DNA from: CAVSCR01 sp963726575
Lineage (GTDB): Bacteria > Actinomycetota > Actinomycetes > JAHEKZ01
Length of the DNA: 64,000 nt
Assembly: GCA_963726575.1 (NCBI GenBank)
Contig: CAVSCR010000003.1
Coordinates: 620,001-684,000 of the forward strand
Direction of reading: 5' to 3'
Shown here piece after piece: positions 9,480-18,204 of the stretch (positions are counted from its first letter, which is position 1; each line of letters starts with the position of its first letter). The notes under the pieces are model-generated. The model was not told the DNA's origin, ran no database searches, and saw only the letters and a list, made by a program, of their open reading frames with translations. The position numbers and the translations under genes are program-made.

Positions 9480-9929
9480 CTAGGCTGATGCGGGACTCGG
9501 CTCGTCTGGCCAACGACCCGGCGCCGACCCCAGCGCCAGCAGCCGCCGCACGACGGGGGCATCGGCCGGGAGCCAGCCCACCTCGAACGCCGCTTCCGGT
9601 GGCAGCCACCTCAACCGATCGTGGTCGGTCAGGGCCACGGGCTCGTCGGTACCGCTCAGGTGAGCCGTCCAGACCCGCAGCACGCCCACCCCGGGCAGGG
9701 GCCAGTCGGGCTCACCTCGCTCGTCGAGGATGCGCCGCAGCGGGCGGATCGTGACGCCGAGCTCCTCGCGGATCTCACGGAGCAGAGCCGTGAGGTCGTG
9801 CTCCCCTGGATCGACCTTGCCACCGGGCAGCTCCCATCCGCCGGCCGTCGGGGAGGCACCGCTGCGGCGGGCGCCGAGCAGACGGTGGCCGCGGATGATC
9901 GCGGCGCCGACCACGACCTGGGGAGCCAT
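9480..9929 (-). CDS. MutT-type NUDIX hydrolase
   Basis: Probable 8-oxo-dGTP or related nucleotide diphosphatase that cleans the nucleotide pool; cytoplasmic, 149 residues. The complete Nudix box is visible: GKVDPGE, then x7, then REIREELGV. The ATG at 9929 is chosen over the longer frame to 9974 because conserved sequence begins MAPQVVVGAAII and a -10-like CACAGT sits 7 nt upstream. It is transcribed divergently from the dehydratase/VOC gene with only 38 bp between starts, so the promoters overlap. NUDIX substrates vary, so dGTP specificity is inferred from similarity to MutT. Confidence 0.9.
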   Translation of the reverse strand: MAPQVVVGAAIIRGHRLLGARRSGASPTAGGWELPGGKVDPGEHDLTALLREIREELGVTIRPLRRILDERGEPDWPLPGVGVLRVWTAHLSGTDEPVALTDHDRLRWLPPEAAFEVGWLPADAPVVRRLLALGSAPGRWPDEPSPASA

Positions 9930-9936
9930 CCTCGCC

Positions 9937-9942
9937 ACTGTG
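9937..9942 (-). promoter_or_regulatory. -10-like element of the MutT-type gene
   Basis: CACAGT ends 7 nt before the ATG at 9929; suggests a leaderless transcript. It is one of the weaker matches. Confidence 0.35.
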
Positions 9943-9955
9943 CCAGCAGCCGTGC

Positions 9956-9961
9956 CAGGCT
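9956..9961 (+). promoter_or_regulatory. -10-like element of the dehydratase/VOC gene
   Basis: CAGGCT ends exactly 6 nt before the ATG at 9968; no Shine-Dalgarno sequence. Overlaps the divergent mutT promoter region. Confidence 0.4.
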
Positions 9962-9967
9962 CGCGGC

Positions 9968-10609
9968 ATGGCACGGCTCCTGCAACCAGACGAGATCACC
10001 CGCCAGCTCGCCGACCTCCCAGGCTGGCGTCACGCCGACGATGCCTTGCGCCGCTCGATCACGGCCGCTGACTTCCCCACCGCCATCGCGATCCTGGACG
10101 CGGTCGCCGTGGTGGCGGAGGAGATGGACCACCACCCTGACGTCGACGTGCGGTGGCGCACGTTGCACGTGGCGTTGTCCACCCACTCAGCCGGGGGCGT
10201 CACCCAGCTGGACGTCGAGCTCGCGCACCGAACGTCCCGGATCGCGGTGGACCACGGAGTGCACACCGACGACGCGGTGGACCACCAGCCCAAGGTCGGC
10301 ATCTGCATCGACTGCCAGGAGCCGGAGGCACTCGTGCGCTGGTGGGCGACGGCGCTGCGCTACGTCGAGCGCGACGGGAACCTGTACGACCCGGCCGGCG
10401 AGGGGCCGTTCGTGTGGTTCCAACCGGTGCCCGAGCCCAAGACGTTGAAGAACCGGGTCCACCTCGACCTCATGCTGCCGCGCCATGAGGCTGCTGCCCG
10501 GCGCGACCTGCTCGTGGCGATGGGGGGTCACCTGCTGGCCGAGCAGGAGACGTTCTGGGTGCTGGCCGACCCGGAGGGCAACGAGGTGTGCATCTGCGTC
10601 GACGAGTAG
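9968..10609 (+). CDS. Pterin-4a-carbinolamine dehydratase fused to a glyoxalase/VOC domain
   Basis: 213 residues in two domains. Residues about 1-98 match the PhhB/DCoH family (LPGWRHADDALRR and the active-site-like MDHHPDVDVRW), which dehydrates 4a-hydroxytetrahydropterin. Residues about 104-213 form a VOC-superfamily fold (VGICIDCQEP, HLDLMLP, VLADPEGNEVCIC), usually metal-dependent. The two-domain arrangement is seen in other actinobacteria. No aromatic amino-acid hydroxylase is nearby, so the pterin role is not supported by context. Start chosen at the ATG with CAGGCT 6 nt upstream. Confidence 0.85.
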   Translation: MARLLQPDEITRQLADLPGWRHADDALRRSITAADFPTAIAILDAVAVVAEEMDHHPDVDVRWRTLHVALSTHSAGGVTQLDVELAHRTSRIAVDHGVHTDDAVDHQPKVGICIDCQEPEALVRWWATALRYVERDGNLYDPAGEGPFVWFQPVPEPKTLKNRVHLDLMLPRHEAAARRDLLVAMGGHLLAEQETFWVLADPEGNEVCICVDE

Positions 10610-10725
10610 GGCTACGAGTGAGGCGGGGACTGAGGCTGCGAGTGAGGAAGGTCGCACCGGGCCGGTCGCCCTCTGGGGCAGCAGATGTGGCAACGTAGGC
10701 CAGCGCCAACCCCGCACGGTAGGTC

Positions 10726-10734
10726 AAAGGAGAA
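10726..10734 (+). promoter_or_regulatory. Ribosome binding site deciding the sdhC start
   Basis: AAAGGAGAA lies 7 nt before GTG at 10742 and selects it over the longer frame beginning at 10685. Confidence 0.7.
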
Positions 10735-10741
10735 CGACAGC

Positions 10742-11533
10742 GTGGCGACGCAAGCGCCGATCGAGGCCAGGGCCAGCATCACGCGTCGGACGTTGCGCAC
10801 CGATCGGTGGTGGCTGCAGCCGGCCATCACCTTCACAGTTCTCCTCGCTTTCGTGATCTATGCCACGTGGCGAGCCTTCGAGAACGCCCACTACTTCTCC
10901 GAGCCCTACCTGTCGCCGTTCTACTCGCCGTGCCTGTCCACCTCGTGCGTCCCTGGGTCGTCCGACTTCGGGACGCCGTTCGGCAGCTGGTTCGCCCTGT
11001 CACCGGCGCTGCTGATCCTGGTGTTCCCACTCGGCTTCCGGATGACCTGTTACTACTACCGCAAGGCGTACTACCGATCCTTCTGGATGTCCCCACCCGC
11101 CTGCGCCGTTGGCGAGCCGCATCGCAAGTACACCGGCGAGACGCGTGCCCCGCTGATCCTGCAGAACAGCCACCGCTACTTCTTCTACGCCGGCCTCGTG
11201 TTCAACGTGATCCTCACGTACGACGCGATCATCTCGTTGCGCAACAGCGACGGTCAGTGGGGCCACATGGGCCTCGGCAGCGTCATCCTCCTGGTGAACG
11301 CCACGTTGTTGTGGTTGTACTCGTTGTCCTGTCACTCCTGCCGCAACTCCATCGGCGGACGCCTGAAGCACTTCTCGAGACACCCGGTGAGGTACCGAGC
11401 CTGGACGTTCGTGTCGAGGCTCAACACGCGACACCCGATGTTCGCGTGGTTGTCGCTGATCTGTGTCGCGTTGTCGGACTTCTACATCCGTTGTCTGGCC
11501 ACCGGAACCATCACTGACATCCGGTTCTTCTAG
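10742..11533 (+). CDS. sdhC: Succinate dehydrogenase membrane anchor, mycobacterial Sdh1 type
   Basis: Membrane subunit of a succinate:quinone oxidoreductase, 263 residues from GTG. Five hydrophobic segments are visible (about 26-44, 84-100, 143-163, 176-195, 232-252). That is longer than classical SdhC or SdhD and matches the single-subunit anchor of mycobacterial Sdh1 (Rv0249c class). Notable residues are a CHSC motif at 197-200 next to a helix, Cys103 in MTCYYYRKAYYR, His144, and a Cys pair at 64 and 69 in an exposed loop. Mycobacterial Sdh1 was reported to hold a Rieske-type [2Fe-2S] cluster in its membrane subunit, and these residues are candidate ligands. It is first in an operon with sdhA and sdhB. 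Confidence 0.82.
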   Translation: MATQAPIEARASITRRTLRTDRWWLQPAITFTVLLAFVIYATWRAFENAHYFSEPYLSPFYSPCLSTSCVPGSSDFGTPFGSWFALSPALLILVFPLGFRMTCYYYRKAYYRSFWMSPPACAVGEPHRKYTGETRAPLILQNSHRYFFYAGLVFNVILTYDAIISLRNSDGQWGHMGLGSVILLVNATLLWLYSLSCHSCRNSIGGRLKHFSRHPVRYRAWTFVSRLNTRHPMFAWLSLICVALSDFYIRCLATGTITDIRFF

Positions 11534-11550
11534 CACTCGGAAGGCGCTGC

Positions 11551-13473
11551 ATGACCGAGCTCGAGCGACACTCCTACGACGTCGTCATCATCGGCGCGGG
11601 CGGAGCCGGGCTGCGTGCGGCGATCGAAGCCCGGCTGCAGGGGTTGCGTACAGCGATCGTGTGCAAGTCGCTGTTCGGCAAGGCGCACACGGTGATGGCC
11701 GAGGGTGGCATCGCCGCGAGCATGGGCAACGTCAACAGCAACGACGGCTGGCAGGTGCACTTTCGCGACACGATGCGCGGCGGCAAGTTCCTGAACCACT
11801 GGCGTATGGCCGAGCTTCACGCGCAAGAGGCCCCGGAACGGGTCTGGGAGCTCGAGGCCTGGGGAGCGCTGTTCGACCGCACTCCCGAGGGGAAGATCAG
11901 CCAACGCAACTTCGGCGGACACGAATACCCCCGGTTGGCCCACGTCGGGGACCGGACGGGTCTCGAGCTGATCCGCACGTTGCAGCAGAAGGTGGTGTCC
12001 CTGCAGCAGGAGGACGCCCGCGAGTTCGGCGACGCCGAGGCGCGCTTGAGAGTGTTCGCGGAGTGCACGATCACCGAACTGCTCAAGGACGGCGAGCGGA
12101 TCGCCGGTGCGTTCGGCTACTGGCGGGAGTCTGGCCGCTTCATCGTGTTCGATGCCCCGGCTGTCGTGCTCGCCACCGGCGGCATCGGCAAGAGCTTCAA
12201 GGTCACCAGCAACTCCTGGGAGTACACCGGTGACGGTCATGCCCTGGCGCTGGAGGCGGGCGGGTCGTTGGTGAACATGGAGTTCATCCAGTTCCACCCG
12301 ACGGGCATGGTGTGGCCACCGAGCGTCAAGGGAATCCTGGTCACCGAGTCGGTCCGCGGCGACGGTGGCGTCCTCACGAACTCCGAGGGCCGTCGGTTCA
12401 TGTTCGACTATGTGCCCGAGGTGTTCCGCAACCAGTACGCCAAGGACGAAGCAGAAGGCGACCGGTGGTACAACGACGCGGACAACAATCGGCGTCCACC
12501 TGAGCTGCTCCCCCGCGACGAGGTGGCGCGCGCCATCAACTCCGAGGTCAAGGCGGGACGTGGCTCGCCGCACGGCGGGGTCTTCCTGGACGTGAGCTCC
12601 CGCCTGCCCGCGGAGACCATCAAGCGCAAGCTGCCCTCGATGTATCACCAGTTCAAGGAGCTCGCCGACGTCGACATCACCGCCGAGGCGATGGAGGTCG
12701 GACCGACCTGCCACTACGTGATGGGCGGCGTCGAGGTGGAGCCGGACACGGCAGCTGCGGTGGGGGTGCCCGGACTGTTCGCGGCGGGCGAGGTCGCCGG
12801 CGGCATGCACGGATCGAACCGACTGGGTGGCAACTCCTTGTCGGACCTGCTCGTGTTCGGTCGTCGCGCCGGCCTGGGCGCCGCCGGGTACATCTCCAGA
12901 CTCCAGGGGCGGCCGGCCATCGACGGAGCAGCTGTCGACGCGGCAGCGCAGAGCGCACTCGCACCGTTCACCGACGAGGGCGGCGAGAACCCGTACTCGG
13001 TACACCAGGAGCTGCAGCAGACGATGAACGACCTGGTCGGGATCATCCGTCGCGCGGACGAGATCGAGCAGGCGCTGAAGCGGCTGGGTGAGCTGAGGGC
13101 ACGTGCCGGCCGCGTCACCGTCGAGGGTCATCGGCAGTTCAACCCCGGCTGGCACCTCGCCATCGACCTACGCCGGATGCTGCTGGTCTCGGAGTGCGTG
13201 GCGCGCGCCGCGCTGCTGCGCGAGGAGTCGCGCGGTGGCCACACCCGCGACGACTTCCCAGGTATGAATCCGCAGTGGCGCCAGCGCAACCTGATCTGCC
13301 GGCTCGACACCGAGGGCGAGGGGGGTCCCGTGCGCGTCGACCAGCAACCCCTGCCGACGATGCCGGTGGAGCTGCTCTCGCTGTTCGACCGCGGCGAGCT
13401 GTCCAAGTACATGCTCGAGGACGAGCTCACGGCGCTGGCGGATGCGACCTCACCGGGCGAGGGGACCCACTGA
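11551..13473 (+). CDS. sdhA: Succinate dehydrogenase/fumarate reductase flavoprotein subunit
   Basis: Catalytic FAD subunit that oxidises succinate to fumarate on the cytoplasmic face of the membrane; 640 residues. The Rossmann motif is GAGGAGLRAAIEA near the N-terminus. HTVMAEGGIAASMGN is the flavin-attachment region with its His. HEYPRLAHVGDRTG and FHPTGMVW are substrate/FAD-domain signatures, and the catalytic Arg region is near GNSLSDLLVFGRRAG. It starts 17 bp after sdhC with a GGAAGG ribosome binding site and overlaps sdhB by one base. Sequence style is closer to mycobacterial Sdh1 (Rv0248c) than to E. coli SdhA. Confidence 0.95.
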   Translation: MTELERHSYDVVIIGAGGAGLRAAIEARLQGLRTAIVCKSLFGKAHTVMAEGGIAASMGNVNSNDGWQVHFRDTMRGGKFLNHWRMAELHAQEAPERVWELEAWGALFDRTPEGKISQRNFGGHEYPRLAHVGDRTGLELIRTLQQKVVSLQQEDAREFGDAEARLRVFAECTITELLKDGERIAGAFGYWRESGRFIVFDAPAVVLATGGIGKSFKVTSNSWEYTGDGHALALEAGGSLVNMEFIQFHPTGMVWPPSVKGILVTESVRGDGGVLTNSEGRRFMFDYVPEVFRNQYAKDEAEGDRWYNDADNNRRPPELLPRDEVARAINSEVKAGRGSPHGGVFLDVSSRLPAETIKRKLPSMYHQFKELADVDITAEAMEVGPTCHYVMGGVEVEPDTAAAVGVPGLFAAGEVAGGMHGSNRLGGNSLSDLLVFGRRAGLGAAGYISRLQGRPAIDGAAVDAAAQSALAPFTDEGGENPYSVHQELQQTMNDLVGIIRRADEIEQALKRLGELRARAGRVTVEGHRQFNPGWHLAIDLRRMLLVSECVARAALLREESRGGHTRDDFPGMNPQWRQRNLICRLDTEGEGGPVRVDQQPLPTMPVELLSLFDRGELSKYMLEDELTALADATSPGEGTH

Positions 13474-14810
13474 TGGGCTACGACGCACACTTCCGGGTCT
13501 GGCGGGGAGACGCCGACGGCGGTGACCTCGCGGACTTCACCGTGGAGGTGAACGAGGGCGAGGTCGTGCTCGACGTCATCCATCGGCTCCAGGCGACGCA
13601 GACACCTGACCTGGCCGTGCGCTGGAACTGCAAGGCCGGCAAGTGCGGTTCGTGCAGCGCCGAGGTCAACGGCCGACCCCGCCTGATGTGCATGACGCGC
13701 ATGAGCACCTTCGAGCAGGACGAGACGATCACGGTCACGCCCATGCGGACCTTCCCCATCGTTCGGGACCTCGTCACTGACGTGTCGTTCAACTACGAGA
13801 AGGCTCGCGAGGTCCCAGCATTCGCACCGCCGAGCGACCTGAAGCCGGGCGACTTCCGCATGTCGCAGGTCGACGTCGAGCGCAGCCAGGAGTTCCGCAA
13901 GTGCATCGAGTGCTTCTTGTGCCAGAACACCTGTCACGTGATCCGGGACCACGAGGAGAACAAGCCCAAGTTCTCCGGGCCGCGCATGTTCATCCGCGTC
14001 GCCGAGCTCGACATGCACCCGCTCGACACGATCGATCGCAAGCGCCAGGCCCAGCAGGAGTTCGGGCTGGGCTACTGCAACATCACGAAGTGCTGCACCG
14101 AGGTGTGCCCTGAAGGAATCCACATCACCGACAACGCGATCATCCCGATGAAGGAGCGCGTGGTCGACGTCAAGTACGACCCGTTGTTCATTCTGGGCAG
14201 CCGGATCCCGAGCCGGCAGGCGAAGGCGGCCGAGGCCGACCTGCGCCACGGCAACGCCGGCGCGGCCGAAGCCATGGCTCGCGCTCGCGTCGACGACCGT
14301 CCCGGCGACCAAGCCGCGTTGGGCGCGCTGGCCTCTGCGTTGTTCGCCCAAGGACGCTTTGCCGAGGCCGCCGATGCGGCCGAGCGCCGTCAGTCGTTGG
14401 TCGGACGGCGTGGTCGCTCGCGCAGGGACGCCGTCACGGCGTTGGCCTGGGCGCTGCTGTGCGGTGTCGAGGCCGGCGAGGTGGAGTACGACGAGGAGAC
14501 TCGCGCACGGGTCGACGCGGCAATGCGCGAGGCGACCGCCATGTCGGGCAACGTCGTGATCGCCGGCAAAGCATCGCTGTACCACTGGCTCAACGGCGAT
14601 GCCGCACTGGCCGAGCGAGAGGCCCGCGACACCATCGCCTGGCACCGACCCGACGCTGAGCAGTCCGACGGCCAGCTGACGCTGGTACACGTGCTGCACG
14701 CCCGGGGGGACGAGGCGGGTGCCGCAACAGCCCTGACCCGAGCGCGCCAGCTGCTGCCGACCAACCCGCGCCTGCAGGCTGTCGGTGCTCTCGTCGGGAG
14801 GCCCGCGTAG
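13473..14810 (+). CDS. sdhB: Succinate dehydrogenase iron-sulfur subunit with long C-terminal extension
   Basis: Electron-transfer subunit carrying three clusters: CKAGKCGSC with a later LMC (Cys 53-73) for [2Fe-2S], CIECFLCQNTC (144-154) and CNITKCCTEVCP (202-213). The family normally ends near residue 245. This protein is 445 residues, with about 195 extra residues rich in Ala, Arg and Asp after the SRIPSRQAKAAEAD segment. The extension reads as repeated amphipathic helices (for example GDQAALGALASALFAQGRF and GDEAGAATALTRARQLLPT), resembling TPR repeats. The ATG overlaps the sdhA stop (TGATG), so translation is coupled. The open frame continues upstream inside sdhA but is only a shadow there. 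Confidence 0.9.
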   Translation: MGYDAHFRVWRGDADGGDLADFTVEVNEGEVVLDVIHRLQATQTPDLAVRWNCKAGKCGSCSAEVNGRPRLMCMTRMSTFEQDETITVTPMRTFPIVRDLVTDVSFNYEKAREVPAFAPPSDLKPGDFRMSQVDVERSQEFRKCIECFLCQNTCHVIRDHEENKPKFSGPRMFIRVAELDMHPLDTIDRKRQAQQEFGLGYCNITKCCTEVCPEGIHITDNAIIPMKERVVDVKYDPLFILGSRIPSRQAKAAEADLRHGNAGAAEAMARARVDDRPGDQAALGALASALFAQGRFAEAADAAERRQSLVGRRGRSRRDAVTALAWALLCGVEAGEVEYDEETRARVDAAMREATAMSGNVVIAGKASLYHWLNGDAALAEREARDTIAWHRPDAEQSDGQLTLVHVLHARGDEAGAATALTRARQLLPTNPRLQAVGALVGRPA

Positions 14811-14828
14811 GCGGGACGCCCCACTCAC

Positions 14829-14901
14829 CGCCGATTGGCCCTGAGCGTGAGTCTTGAGCGCCCCGTAGGCACCTCAGACTCACGCTCAGGGCCAATCGGC
14901 G
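14829..14901. terminator. 26-bp perfect inverted repeat between convergent sdhB and ychF
   Basis: Arms 14829-14854 and 14876-14901 are exact reverse complements, with a 21-nt spacer. Three further pairs can form after a bulge. The position, between two convergent stops, fits a bidirectional terminator. The arm length and lack of a T-run also fit a dispersed repeat element. Confidence 0.7.
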
Positions 14902-14937
14902 CAGGTGGGCACGGATTCACCCGACGAAGGGCAGTTG

Positions 14938-16014
<1,077 letters not shown>

Positions 16015-16022
16015 GGCCGGTC

Positions 16023-16028
16023 ATCCTA
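16023..16028 (-). promoter_or_regulatory. -10 element of ychF
   Basis: TAGGAT ends 8 nt before the GTG start; no Shine-Dalgarno sequence, so a leaderless mRNA is likely. Confidence 0.5.
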
Positions 16029-16097
16029 GGTCGGCGCCGCCACCGCGCAGACGGCGCGTCGCCCGGCGCATGGCCGGGTTCTGTCGGGGTGGACTGT

Positions 16098-16103
16098 CAA
16101 CAT
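16098..16103 (+). promoter_or_regulatory. -10-like element of rmuC
   Basis: CAACAT ends 6 nt before ATG 16110 and favours that start over GTG 16089. Confidence 0.4.
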
Positions 16104-16109
16104 GGCCGT

Positions 16110-17534
16110 ATGTCAGTGACTGTGCTCGTCATCACGCTCGTCGCCGCAGGCGCGTGCGTTGCCGTCGGCCTCGTCCTGGGCGCCGCCTGGGCCAAGCCCC
16201 GCGAAGCGGCTCGTCGAGATGAAACCACCGCCCGCCTCGCCGCGGCCGAGGCAACGCTGCTGGCCGAACGCGACGCAGCGGTGCGGCAGCTCACGCTGGT
16301 GCGCGACGAGCGCGAGCAGCTGGAGGCGCAGTTCGAACGGCTGTCCCATGAGGTGGTCCGGCGCAACAGCGCGCAGTTCTTCGAGCAGTTCCAACAGCTG
16401 GCCGACGAGAAGCTCAAGGCCAGCGAAGCGCGGTCGACCGCCGAGCTCGAGCAACGTCGGCAGGCCGTCGAACACCTCGTCAAGCCACTCACCGACTCCC
16501 TGACCAAGGTGCAGCAACAGCTGCAAGACGTCGAGAAGGAGCGTGCCGGCGCCTACGCCGAGCTGCGGCAACAGGTGACCACGATGAACGAGACGTCACA
16601 GCAGCTCCGCACCGAGACGGCACAGCTCGTCACCGCGCTGCGCGCACCTCAGGTCCGCGGTCGCTGGGGAGAGATGCAGCTGCGTCGAGTGGTGGAGACG
16701 TCGGGCATGGTGGAGCACTGCGACTTCGTCGAGCAGTCGACCGTGGTCGACGACGACCGTACGAGGCGCCCCGATCTCGTGGTGAAGCTGGCCGGCGGCA
16801 AGAACGTCGTCGTCGATGCCAAGGTGGCGTTCAGTGGCTACCTCGAGGCGATGGAGGCCAAGGACGACGCGACGCGCACCGAACGACTGAAGGCGCACGC
16901 GCGCCACCTGCGCAAGCACATCGACGACCTGGCGGCCAAGAGCTACTGGGAGAGCTTCGAGCCCACTCCCGAGTTCGTCGTGATGTTCGTGCCGGCCGAG
17001 GTCTTCCTGAACGCCGCACTCGACGAGGATCCCGCTCTGCTCGAGTACGCGTTCGAGCGCAACGTCGTCATCGCCACCCCGCAGACCCTGATCGCGCTGC
17101 TGCGCACCATCGGTTACGCATGGCGCCAGGAGGCCCTCGCGACCAACGCCAAGGCGGTCTACGAGCTCGGGCGCGAGCTGCACGGTCGGCTGGCCACGAT
17201 GGGCGGCCACTTCACCCGGCTCGGAACCCAGCTCGGCGGTGCCGTGCGCGCCTACAACGAGACCGTGGGCTCCTTGGAGACGCGGGTGCTCGTCACCGCC
17301 CGAAAGCTGACCGAGCTGAGGGTCAGCGACGAAGATCTCGAGACGCCACCGCCGCTGGAGATCGTCCCCCGTCAACCGCAGACCGCCGAGCTCATGGCGT
17401 CGGCCCAGGAGGCGCTGATCGTGCTCGAACCGCCGCGCAGCCGCCTGGACACCGACCCGATCGAGGTGGACCAGCGGTTCGGGGTGAACCCGAGTCGGCC
17501 CGTACCGGGCACGGACTCGGCCGCAGACGGCTGA
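16110..17534 (+). CDS. rmuC: RmuC-family DNA recombination protein
   Basis: Coiled-coil nuclease-like protein that limits DNA inversions in E. coli; 474 residues. An N-terminal hydrophobic segment (about residues 3-27) is followed by a long Glu/Gln/Arg-rich coiled coil (about 30-165). The RmuC core contains RGRWGEMQLRRVVE, a PD-(D/E)xK-like stretch VVDAKVAFSGYLEA, and GYAWRQEALATNAK. The C-terminal tail from about 420 is variable. An alternative GTG start lies 21 nt upstream. Divergent from ychF with 95 bp between starts. Confidence 0.92.
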   Translation: MSVTVLVITLVAAGACVAVGLVLGAAWAKPREAARRDETTARLAAAEATLLAERDAAVRQLTLVRDEREQLEAQFERLSHEVVRRNSAQFFEQFQQLADEKLKASEARSTAELEQRRQAVEHLVKPLTDSLTKVQQQLQDVEKERAGAYAELRQQVTTMNETSQQLRTETAQLVTALRAPQVRGRWGEMQLRRVVETSGMVEHCDFVEQSTVVDDDRTRRPDLVVKLAGGKNVVVDAKVAFSGYLEAMEAKDDATRTERLKAHARHLRKHIDDLAAKSYWESFEPTPEFVVMFVPAEVFLNAALDEDPALLEYAFERNVVIATPQTLIALLRTIGYAWRQEALATNAKAVYELGRELHGRLATMGGHFTRLGTQLGGAVRAYNETVGSLETRVLVTARKLTELRVSDEDLETPPPLEIVPRQPQTAELMASAQEALIVLEPPRSRLDTDPIEVDQRFGVNPSRPVPGTDSAADG

Positions 17535-17573
17535 GCACGCGCGCCGGATTCTGGTTCTCGAGGGGCCATCGCC

Positions 17574-17579
17574 TACCGT
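17574..17579 (+). promoter_or_regulatory. -10 element of the DUF6542-like gene
   Basis: TACCGT ends 7 nt before GTG 17587. Confidence 0.45.
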
Positions 17580-17586
17580 TGTCGCC

Positions 17587-18186
17587 GTGAACCTGCCGGC
17601 CAAGACCCCCGCCTCACCCGCCCCTGAGGCGGCCTGGGTACCGGGTGCGACCGCCCCGGCAACGCCGACCCCAGCCCCGGCTGCGCCGCGCCCACCGGCA
17701 CCGGCACCGGCCCCGCCGCCTCTGCCCAAGGAGTCGGCAACGCCCGACGACGCGGCCCGGGCGTTGCCCCCGGCCCCTCCCCAGCGCGGCACGGTCTACG
17801 GCGCGCGACGTCGTCCTGGCCTGACCACGGCCGGTGTCACGGTGATCCTCACCGCGATCGCCCTGGTGGCCGGTCTGCTCAACGGCTTCCTGACCAACGG
17901 CACCGGGCTGATCTTCGGGGTTCCGTTCATCGCCGCGACCGCCTACTGCGGCTGGGAGGTCCGCTGGACCAACCGGTGGTCTGTGGTCGTCGCACCGCCG
18001 CTGGTGCTGCTGGCCACACTGCTCGTGGTCGAGCCGGTCACGTCGACCTCCGGCCAGGGAATCCGCGACGCCATCAGCGGCGTCATCGTCGCGCTCGTGG
18101 CCTCCGCACCCATGCTGGTGGCTGCCGAGATCGCGGCGGGAGCGACGCTGGGGTGGCGGGCCTGGCACCAGCGCTCCTCGCGCTGA
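17587..18186 (+). CDS. Pro/Ala-rich membrane protein, DUF6542-like
   Basis: 199 residues. Residues 1-68 are a low-complexity Pro/Ala tail, probably disordered and cytoplasmic. Then come four hydrophobic segments (about 79-98, 100-115, 130-148, 160-185) with short loops such as CGWEVRWTNRW. Position beside ychF and ispH matches a conserved actinobacterial membrane protein (the Rv1111c position in M. tuberculosis). The DUF6542 label is from memory and tentative, and function is unknown. Start GTG with TACCGT upstream. Confidence 0.75.
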   Translation: MNLPAKTPASPAPEAAWVPGATAPATPTPAPAAPRPPAPAPAPPPLPKESATPDDAARALPPAPPQRGTVYGARRRPGLTTAGVTVILTAIALVAGLLNGFLTNGTGLIFGVPFIAATAYCGWEVRWTNRWSVVVAPPLVLLATLLVVEPVTSTSGQGIRDAISGVIVALVASAPMLVAAEIAAGATLGWRAWHQRSSR

Positions 18187-18204
18187 ACGGTCGCTCAGCC
18201 CGGC

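Noticed and set aside
10614..10650. GAGTGAGG direct repeats after the VOC gene
   Set aside because: Only two short copies with unequal context; no sign of a repeat array or regulatory site.
11530..14828. Two minus-strand ORFs of 541 and 566 residues
   Set aside because: Shadows of sdhA and sdhB.
16101..16118. Five-codon ATG ORF overlapping the rmuC start
   Set aside because: The -10 hexamer overlaps its ATG, so a transcript would begin after it; unlike the SGNH uORF it could not be translated.
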